Of a stretch of DNA of 8,509 nucleotides, positions 1 to 5,945 are shown in pieces (positions within the stretch are counted from its first letter, which is position 1; each line of letters starts with the position of its first letter). The position numbers were made by a program, and so were the translations under genes. This DNA is from CAINVV01 sp037440345 (GTDB lineage Bacteria > Bacteroidota > Bacteroidia > Bacteroidales > Prolixibacteraceae). The DNA is taken from positions 1-8,509 of the forward strand of contig JBBIUJ010000175.1 of assembly GCA_037440345.1 (NCBI GenBank), written 5' to 3'. The notes under the pieces were generated by a model that was not told the origin of the DNA, did no database searches, and was given only the letters and a program-made list of their open reading frames with translations.

Positions 1-1
1 C

Positions 2-712
2 CTATTCTTCTCATCTTGGATGAGAGAAAACGGCTTATCTTATGAGCTACAACGAAGGTATCGTGATTCTGGATGGCTGACCTCCATAGGGGCAGGTGTG
101 ATGATCCGTAGCGGCGAGACCCCAACCATATACGGGGCTTTATCTTCATTGAACAAACAAGCCGGCAAACATTTTTATGTTGGTGGACTATCTGCTTTGG
201 AGCTGGCGGGATACACGCATTATGTTCCTATGGGGCGACCGGTTGTATATGTTGGCCATCCTAAAGACGAGTGGGTTCCGTCTTGGCTCAGAAAACATGA
301 CTGGGGTGTGGACCTATTACCCGTTACCTCAGAGTATTTCGATACAGATACCGGATTAACCTCGATGATGCAGGGTGCATTTGAAATACTGGCTTCCACC
401 CCGGAACGGGCGTTTATGGAGTGCCTGAACCTTGTCCTGCGGCAGTACAACCTCATGGATTTGTACTATGTAATGGAACAATTGACCGCACTTCGCCCCG
501 GCACGGTACAAACCCTGCTGGAGCAAAATACATCAGTAAAAATAAAACGTATGTTCCTGTATATGGCGGAGAAAGCCGGTCACACATGGTTCAGTGACCT
601 GGACTTGCAGAAAATAGATACCGGGAGTGGTAAACGTGAAATCGTGCCCAACGGTGTTTACGACAGCAAATACCAGATAGTAATACCCGAAGAATTAAAA
701 AATTATGAATAA
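2..712 (+). CDS. abiEi: AbiEi-family antitoxin of a type IV toxin-antitoxin system (5' end outside window)
   Basis: This is the antitoxin and autorepressor half of an AbiE pair; in the family it binds its own promoter and counteracts the AbiEii nucleotidyltransferase. The frame stays open upstream of the first ATG at 20 to the window edge. The codons before it read LFFSSW, which fits the family pattern of a winged-helix N-terminus followed by NGLSYELQRRYRDSGWL, so the real start lies left of the window and the ATG at 20 is internal. The middle shows the family block with GALSSL and YVGGLSALELAGY, and the C-terminus ends in YDSKYQIVIPEELKN, also typical. The last 8 bases overlap the start of the toxin gene, so the two are almost certainly translationally coupled. 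Family assignment is from remembered motifs. The exact subfamily (AbiEi_3-like) is less certain. Confidence 0.88.
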   Translation, partial: LFFSSWMRENGLSYELQRRYRDSGWLTSIGAGVMIRSGETPTIYGALSSLNKQAGKHFYVGGLSALELAGYTHYVPMGRPVVYVGHPKDEWVPSWLRKHDWGVDLLPVTSEYFDTDTGLTSMMQGAFEILASTPERAFMECLNLVLRQYNLMDLYYVMEQLTALRPGTVQTLLEQNTSVKIKRMFLYMAEKAGHTWFSDLDLQKIDTGSGKREIVPNGVYDSKYQIVIPEELKNYE

Positions 713-1604
713 CCTTTACAAAGAACAGGTCAGCCTTTTACTCCGTATATTACCCGTAATCTACCGGGAAGAAGATTTTGCGGTTCATGGAGGTACGGCC
801 ATAAACCTGTTTATCAAAGATCTTCCTCGTTATTCGGTAGATGTAGATATAACTTATATTCCGTTTGGACAACGGGACGAAAGCCTGGCGAAAATCGATA
901 AAAAACTGGCTGTAATCAGTCAGCAACTTCAACGTGCCGTGCCGGGTATAAATATCCGTCCGGTACCCAATAAGCTTTTATGCACACTGGGACGAAGCAC
1001 AGTGAAAATTGAAGTTAATGGGATTAAACGGGGCATTATCGGACCGACAATTGAAGTGCCATTATGCGGTAAAGCGCAGGAAGAATTCGGGATGTACTGT
1101 AAAGCACGAATCGTACCGATGGAACAATTGTATGGCGGGAAAATTGCTGCTGCCCTCAGCCGTCAGCACCCGCGCGATTTGTTCGACTTCAATTATATGG
1201 AAACGGATAAAATGAACAATTTGAAACGAGGTTTTATGTTTGCTTTGCTGGGAAGCGACAAACCTATCATTGAGTCTTTGTATCCAAACCCTATAAATCA
1301 GCAGGAAGCCCTCGAAAACCAGTTTCGTGGTATGACAGATATTCCTTTTACCTATGAAAACTACGAAACAGCACGGGAACAGCTGATTGCTTTTGTCAAC
1401 TCAATGCTGAGCGAAGAAGACAAAGCATTCCTCGTTAGTTTTGAAGAAGGCGACCCGCAATGGGAAAAATCAGCATACTCAGATTTCAGGGATTTCCCTT
1501 CCGTACAATGGAAGCTGCTTAATATAAACAAACTTAAAACTCAGAATTCGGCAAAACACAGGCAGGAAGAGGAAAGGTTGAAACGCTTTTTCGGAATAAA
1601 ATAA
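705..1604 (+). CDS. abiEii: AbiEii/AbiGii-family nucleotidyltransferase toxin
   Basis: This is the toxin partner of AbiEi, a DNA polymerase beta-like nucleotidyltransferase that in characterised AbiE systems causes growth arrest and phage abortive infection. All four family motifs are visible in 299 residues, the usual length. Motif I is HGGTA at 28-32. Motif II is RYSVDVD at 42-48, giving the metal-binding Asp46 and Asp48. Motif III is KIEV at 101-104. Motif IV is LYGGKIAAALSR...RDLFD at 142-161, with Lys146, Arg157 and Asp158. The ATG at 705 sits inside the last codons of abiEi and the frames overlap by 8 bp, which supports this start and coupled translation. The gene has no internal stop or missing motif, so the toxin appears intact. 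The substrate of this particular enzyme (tRNA or another acceptor) cannot be read from the sequence. Confidence 0.93.
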   Translation: MNNLYKEQVSLLLRILPVIYREEDFAVHGGTAINLFIKDLPRYSVDVDITYIPFGQRDESLAKIDKKLAVISQQLQRAVPGINIRPVPNKLLCTLGRSTVKIEVNGIKRGIIGPTIEVPLCGKAQEEFGMYCKARIVPMEQLYGGKIAAALSRQHPRDLFDFNYMETDKMNNLKRGFMFALLGSDKPIIESLYPNPINQQEALENQFRGMTDIPFTYENYETAREQLIAFVNSMLSEEDKAFLVSFEEGDPQWEKSAYSDFRDFPSVQWKLLNINKLKTQNSAKHRQEEERLKRFFGIK

Positions 1605-1700
1605 TACTGTAATGTCTTTCTTTATCAATAATATAGCTCTAATTGCATGATCAATTTGTTATAAAACGATAGTTATTCAAAAGAAGGTAACGCGTAAAAA

Positions 1701-2351
1701 ATGGATTTTAAAGCTTTGAAAGAAAAATACCAACAAATGCTCCTTGAAAACAACCGCCTGAGAGAAGAAATAAAAAGGCTGAGGACTGAACTTGGTATGG
1801 ACACAATTCATGAAGATTCACAGGCTAATAACATAGTTTCTGAATATCTTGCAGTTCCTGAGCCTGAATTGTTTGATTGGCACAGAGAAACCAAATCTTC
1901 AGCGCCATCTGAAGCTATAGACAAACTATCTGATGCCAGCGCAAAAATTAGACTCTTTCAATCATTGTTCAAGGGAAGGGATGATGTGTATGCAAAAAGA
2001 TGGGAAAATAAAGCAAAAGGAACTGCCGGCTATTCACCTGCCTGTGGTAATGAGTGGAAACCAGGCATTTGTCAGAAGTCAAAAATAAAATGTTCTACAT
2101 GTAAACATCAGGATTTTCTCCCTTTAGATGAAGTGGCTATTGACGGGCATTTGCGTGGCAGGCAAAATCTTGTTGCCGGACTCTATCCTTTGCTATCCAA
2201 TGAAACCTGCTGGTTTTTGGCAATTGACTTCGACGATGACGGATGGCAAAAAGATGTAACGACGCTCAGGGAAGTATGCTCCCTATTTGGAGAAAGATTT
2301 AGAAGAGGCCATTCTACGGGAGTTAGAAGCATTTATATTAGAATTAGGTAA
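1701..2351 (+). pseudogene. Truncated TOTE conflict-system primase (N-terminal fragment)
   Basis: The first about 195 residues match the N-terminus of TOTE conflict-system proteins, which carry an archaeo-eukaryotic primase (AEP) domain, normally followed by a helicase and often a nuclease. A coiled coil at residues 2-32 is followed by KIRLFQSLFKGRDDVYAKRW at 82-101. Then comes YSPACGNEW with a Cys cluster at 115, 124, 131 and 134 that probably binds zinc, then LRGRQNLVAGLYPLL and WFLAIDFDDDGW at 171-182. In the last block Asp176 and Asp178 are the first catalytic acidic motif. Homology stops after about residue 195. The remaining residues to the stop at 2351 are an out-of-frame reading of the nuclease sequence that follows. 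The SRSGNGAHVW-type block and all later domains are missing, so the primase is very probably dead. The ATG at 1701 is preceded by AGAAGG at 1682-1687, a rather distant Shine-Dalgarno. This stretch looks more A+T-rich than the genes to its right. Confidence 0.8.
2277..2292 (+). other. Fusion junction between primase remnant and nuclease remnant
   Basis: Upstream of this point frame 1701 reads as TOTE primase (…TTLREVCSLF). Downstream, the +1 frame reads as YhcG/DUF1016 C-terminus (PYLEKDLEEAIL…). The change of homology occurs within a few codons and coincides with the change of frame. The simplest reading is a deletion that removed the rest of the primase gene and the first half of a neighbouring yhcG-like gene. 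The breakpoint cannot be placed to the base without an intact relative. Confidence 0.65.
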
Positions 2352-2745
2352 AGGCTTCGCCTTTGTAGAACGTCAGAAGAAAATGATAATTGATGGTGAA
2401 GATTTTCATCTAGACCTGCTGTTCTACCACCGAAATTTAAAACGGCTGGTAGCCATAGAATTGAAATTGGGAAAATTTGAGGCCAAACATAAAGGTCAAA
2501 TGGAATTGTATTTAAAATGGTTGGACAGATATGAAAAGAAAGAGGGAGAATTACCACCAGTTGGTTTAATACTTTGTGCTGAAAGTCGCAGAGAGCAGAT
2601 AGAATTATTGGAAATGCATAAAGACGGTATAATGGTAGCTGAATACTGGACAGAGTTACCCTCCAAGAAACAATTTGAAAAAAAGATTCACAGCATTTTA
2701 GTAGAAGCCAAAGAAAGGATTGAAAGAAAAAAGCTATTGGAATAA
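2287..2745 (+). pseudogene. YhcG/DUF1016-family PDDEXK nuclease, C-terminal domain only
   Basis: These 152 codons match the C-terminal nuclease half of YhcG/DUF1016 proteins, which are common in defence islands and next to type I restriction systems. The PDDEXK signature is complete: LELGKGFAFVERQ with Glu19, then GEDFHLDLLFYH with Asp43, then the E-x-K of VAIELKLGKF with Glu58 and Lys60. The conserved QMELYLKWL, GLILCAE and VAEYWTELP blocks follow, and the C-terminus is normal. The N-terminal DUF1016 domain (about 150-200 residues in full proteins) is absent and is replaced by the primase remnant in another frame. The only early start is a TTG at 2287 without a visible ribosome site; the next ATG, at 2383, would remove Glu19. 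It is therefore best called a 5'-truncated remnant. Expression as a short nuclease, or through a +1 frameshift from the upstream frame, is possible but unsupported. Confidence 0.78.
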
Positions 2746-3132
2746 ATGTATTTGATTCTACAACATTCAATAGCCAAAAACCACCCGAAGAGTTCCAAAA
2801 TAGCTGAAAGAAATATACCCCTACCTGTCATGCAGACCTATAATCAACAAATCAAGAATGAAGCGCGTGAGAAACTCATAATGCACGCTCTCCAATCTCT
2901 CACAAACGAAAGAAAGGAAAGTTTTCTGGTTTCAAAGGAGCACTTCACTAAAATAACAGATCACTTCAACTCACTATTATTTAGATATATTGGAAATAAA
3001 AACTTAGAATTTATTAACGAATATAACTGGCTATTTTATGGAGGAAAAAACAGTTGGTTCGAGTTTTACGACAATATAAGTAAAGCAAAAAAGGCGAGCG
3101 AGTTGAAGGTATTATACTGGGTCAGATTATAA
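2746..3132 (+). CDS. Hypothetical protein of unknown function
   Basis: I do not recognise this 128-codon ORF. Its ATG directly follows the TAA of the nuclease fragment (TAAATG), so it could be coupled to it. The first 28 residues are low in family-like features, and a second ATG at 2830 (MQTYNQQIKNEAREKL) may be the real start. From there the sequence is lysine- and glutamate-rich with predicted helices, then an aromatic-rich end (FINEYNWLFYGG, WFEFYDNISK). It has no signal peptide, membrane segment, cysteine cluster or catalytic motif that I can see. It may be an accessory gene of the decayed defence locus, a fragment of a longer gene, or a non-coding ORF in A+T-rich DNA. It ends 37 bp from the convergent esterase gene, with no clear terminator between them. 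Confidence 0.4.
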   Translation: MYLILQHSIAKNHPKSSKIAERNIPLPVMQTYNQQIKNEAREKLIMHALQSLTNERKESFLVSKEHFTKITDHFNSLLFRYIGNKNLEFINEYNWLFYGGKNSWFEFYDNISKAKKASELKVLYWVRL

Positions 3133-3169
3133 ATCCTCTCTATCCCCAAATCCGCAAAACTATCGCAGG

Positions 3170-5476
3170 TTACATTCCTGCTCCGGCTTCAATTTTTTGC
3201 TTCTGAGCCACCCTGACAATTTTTGGTTCCATGCCTGCGGCATACACTGAAATCGTTGCACTGCGCTCGGATGAACTGTTGTTTTCAGTAGCGGTGAAGA
3301 CCACCCTTGTAAACCGCTCACCTTTTACCTCACTTGCCGAGAGCCATGGTTCGGAACATTTCAAAGTCCAGGGAGTATTAGACATAATCATCACCGATGC
3401 GGAACTCCCTTCGGCTCCATTCAGCATTATCGACTCCAAAGACAGATTGACAACCGGAGCCGCCTCAAGTTGGGTAACAACAATGGTTTCAGGGGCAAGG
3501 CCCGGGGAATTTACTGTCAATATGATTTTTCGTTTGGCGGCCATCGGATTGGCCGATGCTGTCAGTGCGATCTTTTTGCTGTTGATTCCCGCCTCTTCAC
3601 TTGCGGTTAGCCAACCTTCAGCACCGGAAATGCTCCATGCGCTGTTTGAGGTCAGTTCGAAGGATACCGTGCTACTGGTCTTTTCACCAACAGAAAGCTC
3701 TTTGGCTGATATTTTCAGTTTCGGTTTTGCAGATGCCTGGAAAACCGAAATGACCTGTTTCCTCCCTTTTGAAGTGACAGTCAACACTGCGGAACGTGGA
3801 ATAATTATGTTTTGAGAGGCTGATACCTTTACGGAATCTACCTTTGAATGAAGCAAGGAATCAACATAAAGCCATTTTCTTGAGCTTTCAACAATCCAAT
3901 CATGGTTGGATGAAACTTTAACGACTGCCGTCAGGTCCGCTTTGGCACCCAGTACCAGGAAGGCTTTCGAGGTCTCCAATCTTGAAATATCAAAATGTAT
4001 GGAAGCGAACTCGAAAAAGGAGGGCCATTCCGGGGCATCGGTATGCCCGCCGTTGTGGTACCTGAAGGCTACTCCCCCTTCGATGTAAGCTTTGTCGATG
4101 ATTGGTCTGGGATCGTTCATAATTATACCCTTTTTGCCTAGCAACCGGTAGACCGGCGATGCATACAAAGTGGTCAGGTACTGGCCATAAGGATCGGTCC
4201 ATGAACTGCTGTTGCCGCCGTTGAGCAACACTGGCCGCGGCGCACACAAGGCAAGCAACGAGTGGGCATCGACCGTCAAATTCTCTATTTTTCTAGGCAG
4301 GTATTGACCTGGTACCAGCTCTCCGGCCCAATTGAAGAAGTTGCCTGCCATCCAGTGGTACTCGTTATCGCCGGTTGAATTTTCGAGGTCCTGTCCCCAG
4401 TGCCGGCGGTTCATCTTTGTACCCAAACTCCCGCCATCGCTCGGGAATCCGATGGCAACCCTTGGCTCATAGGCCATGGTAACCAGTGTAGCTTTGCCGT
4501 AACGCGAATGGCCGGTGAGTCCAATAATCCGGCTGTTTACCTCTCTGTCGGTCTCAAAATAATCGATCAGTCTGCTTACACCCCAGCTCCAGGCAACCAG
4601 TGTTCCCCAATCGTCGGGTTTGCGCCAGTTTCCTTTGTTCACCAGGCCGATCAGGTAACTTGTCAGTCCGGCGCCGTTATCGGGCTGCAGCGCTCCCAAA
4701 TTGAACACACAGATGCCCCAGCCATTTGGATTGGCACGGGACCAGTAGGTTTCAAGCACATTACCAAATCCGCCGAAAACTACCATGACCGGAACCGGCA
4801 GTGTTGCCGTTGCCGGAGTTCGCAGTGTCGCGGAGATGACCGGTCTGTTCCTGACTTCAGGATAGCGTGAAATGTCAAGCGTTCCTGTAATCTCTTTCTG
4901 AAGATAGGCATTACTGCCTGTTCCGGTTCTTGAGGTAACAACCGACCACGATACTTTTGGCAAAATACTGTCGTCCGGAATTTTGCCATAAAGCTGCTCC
5001 TGCAAATCTTTGAGGATTTCGGGCCGCCGCAGATTCCACCATTCATCCACTGTAGTGATAGCCTTCCCATTATTCATCTTCAAAAGATTGATGGGAGTAT
5101 AATTGCCAAGTCTTGCAGAATCCTGGCCGGGGAAGAAACCGGCCGATCTGTCCGAGTAGTTGTTCCAAAGTCCAAAGGCCGACCTGGCAAAGGTATGTTT
5201 GGCCACATCGGTCCAGTTGCCTTCCGGATTGTTTTTATCCGAAGGGACAGCCTCAGCCGGTCTGTTTGGGTCATTCAATTTCGAAGGCAATTCAGGAAGC
5301 TTAATACCGAGTTGCAGCAACATCTGGTCCCGGTCCATGGCGTTGGTGACATCCTTTGGAGGAATGGAGGGAAATGTTTTCTGCGCTGTGGCTACCACAC
5401 TACTGAAAAGGAGAACAATGCAAAAAAACGATGCAACCAAACTCAGGTTATTTCGACTGTAATTCATGATTTCCAT
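3170..5476 (-). CDS. Secreted CE15-type glucuronoyl esterase with three C-terminal BACON domains
   Basis: Family CE15 enzymes hydrolyse esters between 4-O-methyl-glucuronic acid on xylan and lignin alcohols. The ATG at 5476 (another at 5467) gives a signal peptide with a hydrophobic core ending in ATAQ, so the protein is exported. An in-frame TTG at 5524 would add 16 residues ahead of it and is unlikely. Numbered from 5476, the catalytic domain spans about 84-496. It carries the nucleophile elbow GHSRYGK at 322-328 (Ser324), preceded by WGTLVAWSWGVSRLIDYFE. EYHWMAGNFFNW follows, and HNGGHTDAPEW contains His478, the probable catalytic His. Candidate acids are Asp347 and Asp428. Three beta-rich repeats follow at about 506-584, 586-672 and 676-760. 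They contain NHDWIVE, NSAWSI...WLTAS and NTPWTL...WLSAS and are typical BACON domains. No type IX secretion tail is visible. The gene stands alone, without SusC/D genes in the window. Enzyme family is confident; exact substrate is inference. Confidence 0.9.
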   Translation of the reverse strand: MEIMNYSRNNLSLVASFFCIVLLFSSVVATAQKTFPSIPPKDVTNAMDRDQMLLQLGIKLPELPSKLNDPNRPAEAVPSDKNNPEGNWTDVAKHTFARSAFGLWNNYSDRSAGFFPGQDSARLGNYTPINLLKMNNGKAITTVDEWWNLRRPEILKDLQEQLYGKIPDDSILPKVSWSVVTSRTGTGSNAYLQKEITGTLDISRYPEVRNRPVISATLRTPATATLPVPVMVVFGGFGNVLETYWSRANPNGWGICVFNLGALQPDNGAGLTSYLIGLVNKGNWRKPDDWGTLVAWSWGVSRLIDYFETDREVNSRIIGLTGHSRYGKATLVTMAYEPRVAIGFPSDGGSLGTKMNRRHWGQDLENSTGDNEYHWMAGNFFNWAGELVPGQYLPRKIENLTVDAHSLLALCAPRPVLLNGGNSSSWTDPYGQYLTTLYASPVYRLLGKKGIIMNDPRPIIDKAYIEGGVAFRYHNGGHTDAPEWPSFFEFASIHFDISRLETSKAFLVLGAKADLTAVVKVSSNHDWIVESSRKWLYVDSLLHSKVDSVKVSASQNIIIPRSAVLTVTSKGRKQVISVFQASAKPKLKISAKELSVGEKTSSTVSFELTSNSAWSISGAEGWLTASEEAGINSKKIALTASANPMAAKRKIILTVNSPGLAPETIVVTQLEAAPVVNLSLESIMLNGAEGSSASVMIMSNTPWTLKCSEPWLSASEVKGERFTRVVFTATENNSSSERSATISVYAAGMEPKIVRVAQKQKIEAGAGM

Positions 5477-5571
5477 TGTTATATTTTCTGCCCAAAAAGA
5501 AACCGCTAAGTATTTTAATAACAATCCCTACTGAAAAGGAAATTTGTAAATCAACATCTTTTAGTTTGTAG

Positions 5572-5618
5572 AACTCCGTAGGAGTTGCCCACGAATAACC
5601 TCCGGTTTCAACCGGAGG
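5572..5618 (+). repeat. Composite hairpin repeat, copy 1 (direct)
   Basis: The unit has two perfect palindromes. The first is AACTCC-GTA-GGAGTT (5572-5586, 6-bp stem). A 12-base spacer ending in GAATAA follows, then CCTCCGGT-TTCA-ACCGGAGG (5599-5618, 8-bp stem, 4-base loop). The same order and spacer length recur inverted at 5740-5785. The form resembles REP/BIME-type or miniature mobile elements. No transposase is present in the window. Confidence 0.75.
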
Positions 5619-5642
5619 AATAGAAAGGCACAAATGAGAATA

Positions 5643-5657
5643 AACTCTGAAGGAGTT
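5643..5657. repeat. Solo short hairpin of the AACTCC/GGAGTT type
   Basis: AACTCT-GAA-GGAGTT folds into a 6-bp stem with one T-G wobble. It matches the first hairpin of the composite units, including the following TTxCCCA (GTTACCCA here, GTTGCCCA in copy 1), but the second hairpin does not follow at the 12-base distance. It is probably a degenerate or partial unit in the direct orientation. Confidence 0.6.
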
Positions 5658-5701
5658 ACCCAACAATTTCAAAACAAAGTTTGCAGTACCTTGTTATTGG
5701 G

Positions 5702-5718
5702 AAACCCCGGTGGGGTTT
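5702..5718. repeat. Short hairpin AAACCCC-GGT-GGGGTTT
   Basis: This is a perfect 7-bp stem with a 3-base loop. It has the same geometry as the AACTCC hairpins but a different stem sequence. On the + strand it is followed after a few bases by a T-rich run (5726-5732), which looks terminator-like, but no + strand gene ends here. It lies in the core between the two inverted composite units. Confidence 0.6.
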
Positions 5719-5739
5719 ATAAAGATTTTTTTCGCTCGT

Positions 5740-5785
5740 CCCCTGGTTGCACTGGGGGTTATTCAAGGAAAACTCCTTCGGAGTT
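5740..5785 (-). repeat. Composite hairpin repeat, copy 2 (inverted)
   Basis: Read on the - strand, this is the AACTCC-GAA-GGAGTT hairpin (5785-5771), a 12-base spacer ending in GAATAA, then a 7-bp stem with two wobble pairs around the loop (5758-5740). Order, spacer length and the GAATAACC boundary equal those of copy 1. The two units therefore form a large inverted repeat separated by 121 bp. Confidence 0.7.
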
Positions 5786-5945
5786 GCTCACACGGAAAAC
5801 GAAGCATCTCTTTATCTAAACGACATTAATTTGTAAATTTTATACAGTTTGAAAGATAGCGTCAATATTCGACTCTACCATCAAATCTCCTATTCATTTT
5901 TTATTGCTGTCATCAGATTCAAGGCACCTTCACGGATTGCCTCAA

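Larger units (their letters stand above)
5477..5945. other. Gene-free spacer with hairpin-repeat cluster
   Basis: This stretch separates the esterase start from the end of the efflux operon. No ORF here looks protein-coding; the small ones read through palindromes. It holds six short hairpins between 5572 and 5785 (listed separately) and an echo of the adaptor gene's 3' end at 5893-5931. The 95 bp before the esterase start should contain its promoter, but I could not find a convincing Bacteroidota -33/-7 pair. On the - strand, the hairpin at 5771-5785 is followed by only four T residues, which at best makes a weak terminator for the efflux operon. Confidence 0.7.

Noticed and set aside
20..712. 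ATG at 20 as the true start of the antitoxin gene
   Set aside because: The frame is open upstream, and the upstream codons (LFFSSW) fit the conserved N-terminal domain, so the gene is cut by the window edge.
2280..2351. Programmed +1 frameshift making a primase-nuclease fusion
   Set aside because: No clear slippery site, and the primase would lack most of its catalytic motifs. A deletion scar explains it more simply.
2333..2770. 145-codon - strand ORF
   Set aside because: It lies antisense to the conserved nuclease domain and gives a composition-biased peptide with no recognisable motif.
3231..3815. 194-codon + strand ORF opposite the BACON repeats
   Set aside because: It is antisense to a well-supported gene, its product has no domain features, and its openness reflects the codon pattern of the real gene. 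The same holds for 4400-4870 and the ORFs at 5080-5510.
5477..5524. TTG start at 5524 for the esterase
   Set aside because: It would put 16-19 extra residues before a clear signal peptide. ATG codons at 5476 and 5467 fit better.
5477..5570. Bacteroidota-type promoter (TTG … TAnnTTTG) before the esterase
   Set aside because: The nearest candidates, such as TTG followed after about 21 bases by TAGGGATTG, deviate too much from consensus to be called.
5572..5785. CRISPR array
   Set aside because: The repeats are short palindromes in mixed orientation with unequal spacing. There is no constant repeat-spacer period.
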